From Steroidobacteraceae bacterium (GTDB taxonomy: Bacteria > Pseudomonadota > Gammaproteobacteria > Steroidobacterales > Steroidobacteraceae), in assembly GCA_027531255.1 (NCBI GenBank), contig JAPZRU010000007.1, forward strand, positions 124,001-188,000: a stretch of DNA of 64,000 nucleotides, in the 5' to 3' direction. Each line of letters starts with the position of its first letter. The first letter of the stretch is position 1. Below, one piece after another: positions 21,601-29,431 of the stretch. Under the pieces are notes generated by a model. It made no database searches and was not told the origin of the DNA. It was given only the letters and a program-made list of their open reading frames with translations. Both the position numbers and the translations under genes were made by a program.

Positions 21601-22145
21601 GACTCGCGATCGTCGAGCGCATCGCGCGCGTGCTGGATGCGCTGGTGGCCGTGCGCTCGTGGCCGGGCCGCGGCTCCGCGTTCTCGGTCGAGGTGCCGCG
21701 CGGCGAGCGCGCGCCGGCGCGCATCGCGGAGCCCGCGGCGGCGCCCGCGCTCGGCCGGCTGCGGGTGCTGGTCGTCGACAACGACGCGAGCGCGATGCGC
21801 GCGATGGCGGTGCTGCTCGAATCCTGGGGCTGCGACGTGGCGGCGGTCCACGACGAATCGGCGCTGCCGGACCGCGAGTGGCTGGCGGGGCTCGACCTGC
21901 TGGTCGTGGACTACCACCTCGACGACGGTGCCACCGGCACCGACGTCGCGAGTCGCCTGCGCGTCCGGCTGGGGCGCGAGCTGCCGGTGCTGCTCGTGAC
22001 CGCGGACGGCGCCGAGTCGACGCGCGCCGAGGCCGAATCGCTCGGCGCGCTGTACCTGCGCAAGCCCGTCAAGCCGCTCGCGCTGAGGAGCGTGCTGCGA
22101 CGGCTGACCGACGCCGACGCACGGCGGCGCGCCGGGGTCGCCTGA
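18630..22145 (+). CDS. Hybrid histidine kinase with sodium/solute symporter domain
   Basis: Membrane sensor of 1171 residues. Residues 1 to about 520 form a multi-span SSS-type transporter domain (WALLGLAYLGLLFAIAW-like first helix, then YTLSLAVYCTSWAFYGTAG), as in CbrA-type kinases. A linker leads to a PAS region near 635-760 (ENVDQGISVVDAELRLVAWN) and a coiled coil. The dimerisation domain contains phospho-acceptor His812 in ASHDLLQPLNAA. The ATPase domain follows (ILQNFLANAVRYTERG, DTGPGIADD, GFGLGLAIVERI), then a C-terminal receiver with Asp1094 in VVDYHLDDG. It converges on a LuxR response regulator gene, its likely partner. It may couple uptake or sensing of a small solute to signalling; the ligand is unknown. 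Confidence 0.9.
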   Translation: MSGPWSLALLGLAYLGLLFAIAWYGDREAARGRHPVPRPVVYTLSLAVYCTSWAFYGTAGQSAELGWWLPPTYVGTIVLFLLGWKFLHKLVRISRRQRITSVADFLGARYGRDRAIAAFVTVIATLGLIPYISLQLKAIDISFVALAGRGLEGEGWAADTGLWVTLVLAAFTILFGARHADATEHHPGMMLALAFESLVKLLAFLAVGAFVVFGMHGGFGDVAARVAADAGIQALRAQEHPAGHYLALCVLGFFAIFCLPRQFHVAVVENSGPADLQLARWAFPLYLVAISLFVLPIANAGLLTFGPTLDRADLYTLRLPLHADQPLLALLVFLGGLSAATGMVIVACVALATMLSNEIAMPALLRASSRLRRRPDLTPVLIAVRRLSIVLLLAAAYVYYRLIAAGDALAQIGEISMAAVAVFGPPVIAGAYWREATRAGALAGLVLGFVAWGWTLLLPTLVSAGYAPGALLAAGPGGLEWLRPTALFGFEGWNSLAHGLFWLLLASTLGLVAGSLLSHRSLLERIQAAVFVDAAGRPDETEYRSVRQAITLRELRALAEQFVGAARARAHFAELGATGNGGARASAAQVASVQRLLGSVIGAASAQRVLDAAISGRELEIEDVVSIVGGASQALEFSRELLQATLENVDQGISVVDAELRLVAWNRRYLELFRLPSDEVRIGRPIEEILRYNAARGELGAGDPEEQIAKRLAHLRRRTPYVYQRVRSDGTVIEIRGQPMPGPGGGFVTSYTDVTDYVKAQRALQDANESLERRVRERTRALSALNEELLVAKAAAERANQSKTRFLAAASHDLLQPLNAAGLFAGALAQKVEGSPRALVDDLEQCLRAAEGVLTDLLDISKLDAGAVQPSPADVALGDVLGALESEFGLQSRAKGLQLKVRRTALVARTDPRLLRRILQNFLANAVRYTERGRIVVGCRRTAGRVRIEVWDTGPGIADDQRSRIFEEFYRVRAGEEAPGAATPGRGFGLGLAIVERIARVLDALVAVRSWPGRGSAFSVEVPRGERAPARIAEPAAAPALGRLRVLVVDNDASAMRAMAVLLESWGCDVAAVHDESALPDREWLAGLDLLVVDYHLDDGATGTDVASRLRVRLGRELPVLLVTADGAESTRAEAESLGALYLRKPVKPLALRSVLRRLTDADARRRAGVA

Positions 22146-22158
22146 GTACTCGCGCCGC

Positions 22159-22830
22159 TCAGCGGTCCAGCGAGAGCGGGTCGTCCTCGCGGATCTCGAG
22201 TTCGCGGTAGATCAGGGTCGCCTGCGTGCGATTGCGGGCGCCGAGCTTGGCGAGCGTCGCCGACACGTGTGCCTTCGTGGTCTGCTCGCTGATGCCGAGC
22301 TCGGCCGCGATCTGCTTGTTCAGCTTTCCCAGGGCGAGCAGTTCCAGCACGCGGAACTGCTGCGGGGTCAGCGTCGCGAGGCGCGACGCCAGGGAGACGG
22401 CGGGTGCCTCGGCCCCCGCCGGGGCGGCCGGCAGCCACTCGCCGCCCTCGAGCACCGTGCGGATCGCCGCGACCAGCTCCGGCAGCGGGGCGGACTTCGG
22501 CACGTAGCCGGCGGCGCCGTAGGCGCGCGCCTGCTGGAGCACCGCGGGACTCTCCGCGGCCGACACGACCAGCACCGCCATGCCCGGATACTGGCTGCGC
22601 AGCCAGGCGAGCTCGGCGAAGCTGCGGCTGCCCGGCATCATCAGGTCGAGCAGCACGAGGTCCGCGGATTCGTGCACGTTCGCGGCGGCGCGCAGGCTCG
22701 CCGCGTCCGCGCATTCGACGAGCCGTGCGCCGGGTACGACTTCGAGCACCGCCTGCTTCAGCGCCGCGCGGAACAGCGGGTGGTCGTCCGCGAGGACGAC
22801 GGTGACGGCCGCGGTCGCCGCGGTGCTCAC
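22159..22830 (-). CDS. LuxR/NarL-family response regulator
   Basis: Response regulator of 223 residues. The receiver domain (about 9-125) has ADDHPLF, the phospho-acceptor Asp62 in LLDLMMPG and the conserved Lys in VPKSAPL. The C-terminal LuxR HTH (about 155-205) has LTPQQFRVLELLALGKLNKQIA and TTKAHVSATLAKL. I start it at GTG 22830, which overlaps the oxyR stop as GTGA; an ATG at 22860 would lie inside oxyR. It follows oxyR on the same strand and converges on the hybrid kinase gene, from whose receiver or His it may be phosphorylated. Targets unknown. Confidence 0.9.
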   Translation of the reverse strand: MSTAATAAVTVVLADDHPLFRAALKQAVLEVVPGARLVECADAASLRAAANVHESADLVLLDLMMPGSRSFAELAWLRSQYPGMAVLVVSAAESPAVLQQARAYGAAGYVPKSAPLPELVAAIRTVLEGGEWLPAAPAGAEAPAVSLASRLATLTPQQFRVLELLALGKLNKQIAAELGISEQTTKAHVSATLAKLGARNRTQATLIYRELEIREDDPLSLDR

Positions 22831-23717
22831 CGTGCGAAGGTCTCCGCGATCACCGCGCACACGCCGTCGATCGCGGCCTTGCGCGTCGTGCTCCTGCGCC
22901 AGACCGCGCCGATCGTGCGGCTGGGGCCCTGCTTCGCGAACGGGCGGACCGCGAGGTTGCGCGCGTTCGCGAACGGGCCGTCGGTCGCGAGTTCGGGCAG
23001 CAGCGTGACGCCGAGCCCGGCCGCCACCATCTGTCGGAGCGTCTCGAGGCTGGTCGCGCGGAAGTCCTGCGACTCGCGTACGTCCACGCGCCCGCAGGCC
23101 TCGAGCGCGTGGTCGCGTAGGCAGTGCCCGTCCTCGAGCAGCAGCAGCGTCTCGCCGGCGAGGTCGTCGAGCTTCAGCGCGTTCTTCTTCGTCAGCGGGT
23201 GGGAAGCCGGCAGCGCGACGGCGAACGGCTCGTCGAACAGCGCGCGCGACTCGAGGTCGCCGACCTCGACGCCGAGCGCCAGGATGCCGAGGTCGATCTC
23301 GCCGGCGCGCAGTTTCGCGAGCAGCGGCTCGGTCTGGTGCTCGTAGAGCATCAGCTGCAGCTTGGGCAGAGCCTTCCTGATGCGCGGCGCGACGCGCGGC
23401 AGCAGGTAGGGCCCGAGCGTCGGGATGAGCGCGACGCGCAGCTTGCCGGCCAGCGGGTCGTGCGACAGTCGCGCGAGTTCCACCATCGCGTCGGAGTCCT
23501 GCACGATGCGGCGTGCGCGCTCGACGATGCGGCTGCCGACGTCGGTCAGCTGCACCCTGCGCGGCTGGCGCTCGACCAGCTTCACGCCGAGGTAGTCCTC
23601 GAGCTTGCGGATCTGCGCCGAGAGGGTGGGCTGGCTGACGTGCGACTTCTCGGCGGCGCGGCCGAAGTGCAGCGTGTCGGCCAGGGCGACGAGGTAGCGG
23701 AGGTCGCGGAGATTCAC
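22827..23717 (-). CDS. oxyR: Hydrogen peroxide-sensing LysR regulator OxyR
   Basis: LysR regulator of 296 residues. The N-terminal HTH reads RDLRYLVALADTLHFGRAA then SHVSQPTLSAQI. With the GTG start at 23717 the redox cysteines fall at Cys199 (DGHCLRD) and Cys208 (ALEAC), the same numbers as in E. coli OxyR, followed by the family's FRATSLETLRQMVAAG. This numbering supports the chosen start over a longer frame. It senses peroxide by disulfide formation and activates antioxidant genes. A matching OxyR half-operator lies 25-39 bases upstream, suggesting autoregulation and perhaps control of the divergent Nudix gene. The response regulator follows with overlapping stop and start. Confidence 0.95.
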   Translation of the reverse strand: MNLRDLRYLVALADTLHFGRAAEKSHVSQPTLSAQIRKLEDYLGVKLVERQPRRVQLTDVGSRIVERARRIVQDSDAMVELARLSHDPLAGKLRVALIPTLGPYLLPRVAPRIRKALPKLQLMLYEHQTEPLLAKLRAGEIDLGILALGVEVGDLESRALFDEPFAVALPASHPLTKKNALKLDDLAGETLLLLEDGHCLRDHALEACGRVDVRESQDFRATSLETLRQMVAAGLGVTLLPELATDGPFANARNLAVRPFAKQGPSRTIGAVWRRSTTRKAAIDGVCAVIAETFAR

Positions 23718-23741
23718 GGCCGACGGTGCGTTCGCGATGCC

Positions 23742-23756
23742 ATAGATCGATCCTAT
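23742..23756. promoter_or_regulatory. OxyR-type operator (ATAG-N7-CTAT)
   Basis: ATAG at 23742-23745 and CTAT at 23753-23756 are separated by exactly 7 bases, the published OxyR recognition element. It lies just upstream of the oxyR GTG in the region shared with the divergent Nudix gene. A full OxyR site has two such elements; I see no clean second one here. Position and fit to the adjacent regulator make an autoregulatory role likely. Confidence 0.7.
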
Positions 23757-23836
23757 CAAAGGAATCCGAACCATCGGGTAGAGCGATGGGCGTGGCGGCT
23801 TCCGGAACTCCCTCGGCCCGGGCCTATACTGCGGCG

Positions 23837-24313
23837 ATGCTCGGCAAGAGCCAGAATTCGAAGCGCGCCGGCGGGGTCGTCGTCGTGCGCGACACGCCGC
23901 ACGGCGTCCGTTACCTGCTGCTGCGCGCCTACCGCAACTGGGACCTGCCCAAGGGGCGGCTGGAACCGGGTGAATCCCCGTTCGAGGCCGCCGTGCGCGA
24001 GACGCGCGAGGAAACCGGGCTCGCGGGCCTCGAGTTCGCCTGGGGTCACGAGTACGTCGACACCGAACCCTACGCGGGCGGGAAGGTCGTCCGGTATTTC
24101 GTCGCCCGGACCGCCACGGAGGCGGTGATCCTCGCGGTGAACCCGGCTCTCGGGCGCCCTGAACACCACGAGTATCGCTGGCTGCCGCTCGATACCGCGC
24201 TCGCGCTCACGGTCCCGCGACTGCAGCGGGTGCTGCGGTGGGCGGCGATGCAGATCGGCGACCTGCAGCCTGTCCGACCCGAACTGCCGTCATCGGAAAG
24301 CACGTCAGGCTGA
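23837..24313 (+). CDS. Nudix hydrolase
   Basis: Nudix-family pyrophosphohydrolase of 158 residues. The catalytic Nudix box is complete around residues 40-62: GRLEPGE, then the helix RETREETGL with the metal-binding glutamates. PKGRLEPGES and WLPLDTAL suggest the diadenosine-polyphosphate/bis(5'-nucleosyl) group, but substrate cannot be fixed. I chose the ATG at 23837 because upstream in-frame sequence has no family similarity and a TATACT -10-like element (23825-23830) lies 6 bases before it, implying a nearly leaderless transcript. Divergent from oxyR, so it could be peroxide responsive. Confidence 0.88.
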   Translation: MLGKSQNSKRAGGVVVVRDTPHGVRYLLLRAYRNWDLPKGRLEPGESPFEAAVRETREETGLAGLEFAWGHEYVDTEPYAGGKVVRYFVARTATEAVILAVNPALGRPEHHEYRWLPLDTALALTVPRLQRVLRWAAMQIGDLQPVRPELPSSESTSG

Positions 24314-24379
24314 ATTGGCAGGATTGACGTGCAAAAGCGACATATCCTTTCGGCCGCCTCGACTTGCCGCATTGCACAA

Positions 24380-24399
24380 TGTACCGTCCAGCCGGTACA
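24380..24399. promoter_or_regulatory. Palindromic operator for adjacent TetR regulator
   Basis: Perfect inverted repeat with 7-base arms TGTACCG and CGGTACA separated by 6 bases. It lies 37 bases before the GTG chosen for the TetR gene that leads the RND efflux operon, the usual place for an autorepressor site. The palindrome would overlap the coding region if an upstream ATG at 24379 were used, which favours the shorter protein. Confidence 0.6.
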
Positions 24400-24435
24400 G
24401 TTCATGACCGTTTGCATCTCGTCGACGGCGCCCCC

Positions 24436-25035
24436 GTGAACGCACACGCTCCGGTTCCCGCCCGCGATCGAGTCCTGGACGCCGCGGAACGCCTCGTGGC
24501 CGAGCACGGGGCCGCGCGCCTGACGCTCGACGCGGTCGCCCAGGCAGCCGGCGTCAGCAAGGGCGGCCTGCTGTATCACTTCCCGAGCAAGGAGGCGCTC
24601 CTCGCCGGGATGGTCGATCGCTACCTCGCGATGGTCGAGCGCCGGACCGCGGCCGCCGCCGAAGCGGCGACCGGCGCAGCGGCGAACCCCCTGCTCGCGC
24701 ACGTGCTGGCCCTGCTCGAGACCGCGGACGCGGACCGCGCGCTCGGCAGCGCGCTCCTCGCCGCTGCGGCCGGCGAGCCTGCCCTGATGAGCGCCTGCCG
24801 CGCGAACTACGCCGGCAAGCTCGAACGGTTCGCCGCGCTGCCCTGCGGCTTCGAGCGCACCGCGCTCGTCCTGCTCGCGGTGGACGGCCTGCTGCTCGGC
24901 GAACTGCTCCGCGTCGCGCCGTTCACCGCCGAGCAGCGCGCGCAGGCGGTGCAGGCCTTGATCCGGGCCGCCCGGGATTGCGTCCCGGACGCCGTGCCCG
25001 TCCCCGTCCCGGGCGGGCCTGCCGGGGCACAGTGA
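24436..25035 (+). CDS. TetR-family repressor of RND efflux operon
   Basis: TetR protein of 199 residues. The HTH occupies about residues 8-55 (RDRVLDAAERLVAEHGAARLTLDAVAQAAGVSKGGLLYHFPSKE region), followed by a ligand-binding domain rich in Ala and Leu. The start is uncertain: GTG 24436 leaves the palindrome at 24380-24399 upstream of the gene; ATG 24379 is possible. It is 13 bases upstream of the membrane-fusion protein gene, so regulator and pump are co-transcribed. A role as local drug- or solvent-responsive repressor is inferred from this layout. Confidence 0.85.
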   Translation: MNAHAPVPARDRVLDAAERLVAEHGAARLTLDAVAQAAGVSKGGLLYHFPSKEALLAGMVDRYLAMVERRTAAAAEAATGAAANPLLAHVLALLETADADRALGSALLAAAAGEPALMSACRANYAGKLERFAALPCGFERTALVLLAVDGLLLGELLRVAPFTAEQRAQAVQALIRAARDCVPDAVPVPVPGGPAGAQ

Positions 25036-25048
25036 CGGACCCGACGCC

Positions 25049-26269
25049 ATGAACACCCGTTTCCTGCCGCGACTCGCCGTGCTCTCGCTCCCCCTGCTGC
25101 TCGTCGCCTGCGGCGGCGACGGCGCGCCGCCGGCGATGCCGCCGCCCGCCGTCGGCGTGATCACGCTCGGCTCTGGCCCGATGCCGATCGCCCTCGAGTA
25201 CCCCGCGCGCCTGCGCGGCCTGCGCGAGGTCGAAGTGCGCGCGCGCGTCGGCGGCATCCTGCTGGAGCGCCGCTACGACGAAGGCTCGGCGGTTCGCGAG
25301 GGGCAGGTGCTGTTCCGGATCGACCCGGCACCGTTCGCCGCGGAGGTGGCTCGCGCCCGTGCCACCGTCGCCGAAGCGCGCGCGGCCGCGAACCAGGCGC
25401 AGCGGGACCGCGCGCGCATCGAGCCGCTCGCGGGCCAGGGCGTACTGAGTCGCCGCGACCTCGACGCCGCGATCGCCGCGGACGAGCGGGCGAGCGCCGC
25501 GCTCGCCGCCGCCGAGGCAGCGCTGCGCACCGCGCAGCTCGACCTTTCGTACACGGAGGTGCGGGCGCCGATCTCGGGCCTGACCAGCCGCGAGGCGCTG
25601 TCCGAGGGCAGTCTCGTGAACGCGGAGCCGAACGCGACGCTGCTGACGCGCATCGTGCAGGCGGAGCGGCTGTACGCGGACTTCGCGCTGCCGGCCGCCG
25701 ACGCCGCGCGCCTGCGCGAGTTGCTGGCGGGCCCGACTGCGCAGGACGTGCGCGTCGAACTGCTGGACACGCGCGGCGTGCAGCTGCCCGCAGCCCGCGT
25801 CGACTTCGTCGCGCCGCAGGCCGGCCTCGCGACCGGCACCGTCGAGGTGCGCGCCGTGGTCGACAACCGCGAGGCGCGCCTGATCCCCGGCGAGGTCGTG
25901 CGCGCGCGCGTGCGCGGCGTCGTCCTCGCCGACGCCCGCGTCGTGCCGAAGCGCGCGATCCAGCAGGGCGCCGAAGGTCCGTTCGTCTGGACCGTCGATG
26001 CGCAGGGCCTTGCGCGGCCGCGGCCGGTGCAGCCTGGCTTCGCCTCGGGCAACTTCGTCGCGATCGAGAGCGGACTGAACCCCGGCGATCGCGTGATCGT
26101 GGACGGCGTACTGAAGGTGCAGCCCGGTGCGCCGGTCGCCCCGGTGTCGGTCGCGCTCGATGCGCCGCCCGGCGCGCCGCCCGCGGACGCGTCGGGCGCA
26201 CCAGCCGGTTCACGCGCGCCCGCCGCGAAGTCGGCCGACGGCGCGCGCACCGCGGCCACGGGCGCCTGA
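25049..26269 (+). CDS. RND efflux periplasmic adaptor (AcrA/MexA-like lipoprotein)
   Basis: Membrane-fusion protein of 406 residues. The N-terminal lipoprotein signal ends in the lipobox LVAC (Cys21). The lipoyl half-motif VRARVGGILLERRYDEGSAV is near 64-83, an alpha-helical hairpin rich in Ala and Arg spans about 100-165, and the second lipoyl half follows (LSYTEVRAPISG). Beta-barrel and membrane-proximal domains lie up to about 370, then an Ala/Pro-rich tail. It bridges the inner-membrane pump encoded next (start 9 bases after this stop) to an outer-membrane channel. No tolC-like gene is adjacent, so a channel encoded elsewhere would be used, possibly the one at 35711. Confidence 0.93.
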   Translation: MNTRFLPRLAVLSLPLLLVACGGDGAPPAMPPPAVGVITLGSGPMPIALEYPARLRGLREVEVRARVGGILLERRYDEGSAVREGQVLFRIDPAPFAAEVARARATVAEARAAANQAQRDRARIEPLAGQGVLSRRDLDAAIAADERASAALAAAEAALRTAQLDLSYTEVRAPISGLTSREALSEGSLVNAEPNATLLTRIVQAERLYADFALPAADAARLRELLAGPTAQDVRVELLDTRGVQLPAARVDFVAPQAGLATGTVEVRAVVDNREARLIPGEVVRARVRGVVLADARVVPKRAIQQGAEGPFVWTVDAQGLARPRPVQPGFASGNFVAIESGLNPGDRVIVDGVLKVQPGAPVAPVSVALDAPPGAPPADASGAPAGSRAPAAKSADGARTAATGA

Positions 26270-26278
26270 GCCGCCGCC

Positions 26279-29200
26279 GTGCTCGCCGACCGTTTCATCG
26301 ACCGGCCGATCCTCGCGGTCGTCGTCTCGACGTTCATCCTGATCGCCGGACTCGCGGCCTTCCGCGCGCTGCCGATCTCGCTCTACCCCGACATCCTGCC
26401 GCCGCAGGTCGAGGTCACGACCGCTTACCCCGGTGCCAGTGCGGAGGTGGTCGCGGAGACCGTCGCGGCGCCGCTCGAGCAGCAGATCAACGGCGTCGAG
26501 GACATGCTCTACCTGCGCTCCGCGAGCAGCGCGGCCGGCACCCTCTCGGTCGCGGTGACGTTCGCGGTCGGCACGGATCCCGACCTCGCGGTGATCAACG
26601 TGCAGAACCGCGTGCAGGCCGCGCTGCCGCTGCTGCCGGAGGAGGTCCGGCGGCAGGGCGTGGTCGTGCGCAAGAGCTCGCCGAGCATCCTGAAGGTGAT
26701 CGCGCTCGACGCGCCGGACGGCCGCTACGACGCGCTGTTCGTGTCGAACTACGCGCTGGTCAACGTCGTCGACGAGATCCGCCGCATCCCGGGCGTCGGC
26801 GCGGCCGACGTGTTCGGCGCGCGCGAGTACGCGATCCGCATCTGGCTGCGGCCGGACCGTCTCGCCGAGTTCGGCCTGACGCCCGGGGACGTGGCCAGCG
26901 CGGTGCGCGAGCAGAACTCCCAGAGCGCGGCGGGCCGCCTCGGCGACGAGCCGCTGCTCGAGCGCGTCGACCTGACGCTCAGCGTCACCACGCAGGGCCG
27001 CCTGTCGGACCCGGAGCAGTTCCGCGCGATCGTGCTGCGCGCCGAGCCGGGCGGCCGCGTCGTCCGCCTCGGCGACGTCGCGCGGGTGGAACTCGGCGCG
27101 CGCGACTATTCGTTCGAGATGCGCCGCTTCGGCCGGCCGACGCTCGGCATCGCGGTCTTCCTCGCCCCGAACGCGAACGCGCTCGAGGTCGCGACCGCCA
27201 TCGACGAGCGCATGGAGAGGCTGGCGGAGAGCTTCCCGGCGGGCCTCGAGTGGTCGGTGCCCTACGACACGAGCCTCTACGTGCGCGTCTCGATGCAGGA
27301 GGTGGCGAAGACCCTGCTCGAGGCCATGGTGCTCGTGTTCGTCGTCGTCTTGCTGTTCCTGCACCGGTTCCGCTCGACGCTGATCCCGATGCTGGTGGTG
27401 CCCGTCTCGCTGGTCGGCGCGCTGGCGGGGCTCTGGGCGCTCGGCCTGTCGCTGAACTCGCTGACGCTGTTCGGCATGGTGCTGGCGATCGGCATCGTCG
27501 TCGACGACGCGATCGTGGTGCTCGAGAACGTCGAGCGCCACATGCGGATGGAGCACGTCGACCCGAAGGAGGCGACGCGCCGCGCGCTGGCCGAGGTCAC
27601 GCGGCCCGTGATCGCGATCGTGCTGGTGCTGAACGCGGTGTTCGTGCCGGTGGCGTTCCTCGGCGGTCTCGTCGGCGAGATGTACCGCCAGTTCGCGATC
27701 ACGATCTCGATCGCGGTGACGATCTCGGGCTTCGTCGCACTCACGCTGACGCCGGCGCTCTGCGCACTGCTGCTCGACGCGCACGAGCTCGAAACCACGG
27801 GCTGGCTCGGCCGCTTCGAGCGCGGTTTCCAGCGCGCCACCGACCGCTACGTCGCGGGCGCCCACTGGCTCCTGAGGCGCGGGCTGCTCGCGGCCGGCGT
27901 GTTCGGCGCGATGATCGTCGCGACCTGGGGGCTCGTGCAGGCCACCCCGGCGGCGCTGCTGCCGGAGGAGGACCAGGGCTACGTGATCGCGATCGTGCAG
28001 CTGCAGCCCGGCGCCTCGCTGCAGCGCACGCAGGCGGCGATCGCGCAGGTGGACGCCGCCGCGCAGGCGCACCCGGCCTACCGGGACGGCGTGTCGCTGG
28101 CGGGGCTCGACATCCTGACGTTCAGCCAGCGCAACAGCTCGGGTGTCGCGTTCCTGGGGCTGAAGGACTGGTCCGAGCGCGGCGACGAATCGCTGTCCGC
28201 CGGCGCGGTCGCCGGCGCGCTGATGGGCGCCGGCGCGGCCGTCCGCGACGCGTTCGTGTTCGCGCTCAATCCGCCGGCGATTCCCGGCCTGTCGGCCGGC
28301 GGCGGTTTCGAGGGCTTCGTGCAGGCGCGCGCGGGCGGCAGCTACGCGGAGCTCGAGGCCGCGGTGCAGCGGCTGGCGGCCGCGGCGGCGCGGCGGCCCG
28401 AAGTGGTCGGCGTGACGCCGCTGTTCACCGCGCAGGTGCCGCGCGTCGCGCTCGAGATCGACCGCGAGCGCGCGAAGGTGCTCGGCGTCTCGATCGACCA
28501 GGTCAACGCGGCGCTGCAGGCCACGTTCGGCGCCTTCTACGTGAACGACTTCAACCGCGACGGGCGCGTCTACCGCGTGCTGATGCAGTCGGAGGCCGCC
28601 TTCCGGGCCCACCCCGAGGATCTCGCAGACGTCTACGTGCGCGGGGCGGGCGGCGAGATGGTGCCCCTGACCGCCGTCGCGCGGGCGGTCGAGACCACGG
28701 GCCCGGACCTCGTCGAGCGCTACGACGTGTTCCCCGCGGCACGGATCCGCGGCGATCCGGCGCCCGGCTACAGTTCGGGCCAGGCGCTCGACGTGATGGA
28801 GCGCCTCGCCGCCGAGCACCTGCCGGAAGGCTACACGCTGGCGTGGACCGGCCAGGCGTTCCAGGAGCGTGCCGGCGACCAGAGCACGGCGGCGGTGCTC
28901 GCGCTCGCGGTGCTGATGGTCTTCCTGATCCTCGCCGCGCAGTACGAACGGCTGTCGCTGCCGTTCGCGGTGATCCTCGCGGTGCCGTTCGCCGCGTTCG
29001 GCGCGTTCCTCGCGGTGTGGCTGCGCGGGCTCCACAACGACGTGTACCTGCAGGTCGGCCTCGTGACGCTGGTGGGCCTCGCGGCGAAGAACGCGATCCT
29101 GATCGTCGAGTTCGCGGCGCAGAAGCACCGCGAAGGGCTCGACCACGTGGCCGCGGTGCTGGAGGCGGCGCGGCTGCGCTTCCGCCCGATCGTGATGACC

Positions 29201-29431
29201 TCGCTGGCGTTCGTGCTCGGCGTCGTGCCGCTCGCGCTCAGCACCGGCGCGGGCGCGGCGAGCCGCCACTCGATCGGCACCGGCGTGATCGGCGGCATGA
29301 TCGCGGCGACCACGCTCGCGATCCTGTTCGTGCCGCTGTTCTACCTCTGGGTCGTCACGGCCGGCGAGCGGCTCCGCCGCGCGTTCGGCCGGCGCGCGGC
29401 GGAACGCGCCGACGGGGTGCCGCCCGCATGA
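26279..29431 (+). CDS. RND multidrug efflux pump (AcrB/HAE1-like)
   Basis: Proton-driven inner-membrane exporter of 1050 residues with the duplicated RND layout: a first transmembrane helix, a large periplasmic loop, five helices, then the same again. The start region reads FIDRPILAVVVSTFILIAGL. The paired aspartates of the proton relay are in VVDDAIVVLENVE near residue 405. PEEDQGYVI near 560 and GLAAKNAILIVEFA near 935 are typical of the HAE1 multidrug branch. The start is GTG. It follows the adaptor and precedes the EamA transporter with an ATGA overlap. Substrate range cannot be read. Confidence 0.95.
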   Translation: MLADRFIDRPILAVVVSTFILIAGLAAFRALPISLYPDILPPQVEVTTAYPGASAEVVAETVAAPLEQQINGVEDMLYLRSASSAAGTLSVAVTFAVGTDPDLAVINVQNRVQAALPLLPEEVRRQGVVVRKSSPSILKVIALDAPDGRYDALFVSNYALVNVVDEIRRIPGVGAADVFGAREYAIRIWLRPDRLAEFGLTPGDVASAVREQNSQSAAGRLGDEPLLERVDLTLSVTTQGRLSDPEQFRAIVLRAEPGGRVVRLGDVARVELGARDYSFEMRRFGRPTLGIAVFLAPNANALEVATAIDERMERLAESFPAGLEWSVPYDTSLYVRVSMQEVAKTLLEAMVLVFVVVLLFLHRFRSTLIPMLVVPVSLVGALAGLWALGLSLNSLTLFGMVLAIGIVVDDAIVVLENVERHMRMEHVDPKEATRRALAEVTRPVIAIVLVLNAVFVPVAFLGGLVGEMYRQFAITISIAVTISGFVALTLTPALCALLLDAHELETTGWLGRFERGFQRATDRYVAGAHWLLRRGLLAAGVFGAMIVATWGLVQATPAALLPEEDQGYVIAIVQLQPGASLQRTQAAIAQVDAAAQAHPAYRDGVSLAGLDILTFSQRNSSGVAFLGLKDWSERGDESLSAGAVAGALMGAGAAVRDAFVFALNPPAIPGLSAGGGFEGFVQARAGGSYAELEAAVQRLAAAAARRPEVVGVTPLFTAQVPRVALEIDRERAKVLGVSIDQVNAALQATFGAFYVNDFNRDGRVYRVLMQSEAAFRAHPEDLADVYVRGAGGEMVPLTAVARAVETTGPDLVERYDVFPAARIRGDPAPGYSSGQALDVMERLAAEHLPEGYTLAWTGQAFQERAGDQSTAAVLALAVLMVFLILAAQYERLSLPFAVILAVPFAAFGAFLAVWLRGLHNDVYLQVGLVTLVGLAAKNAILIVEFAAQKHREGLDHVAAVLEAARLRFRPIVMTSLAFVLGVVPLALSTGAGAASRHSIGTGVIGGMIAATTLAILFVPLFYLWVVTAGERLRRAFGRRAAERADGVPPA

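Noticed and set aside
18648-21917. Very long open frame (over 1000 codons) antisense to the hybrid kinase
   Set aside because: High G+C leaves few stop codons on the opposite strand. Its protein is rich in Arg/His/Asp with no domain, while the sense strand encodes a clear kinase.
26210-29269. Long antisense frame over the RND pump
   Set aside because: The sense frame encodes a full RND transporter with all motifs. The antisense is low-complexity and lacks any motif.
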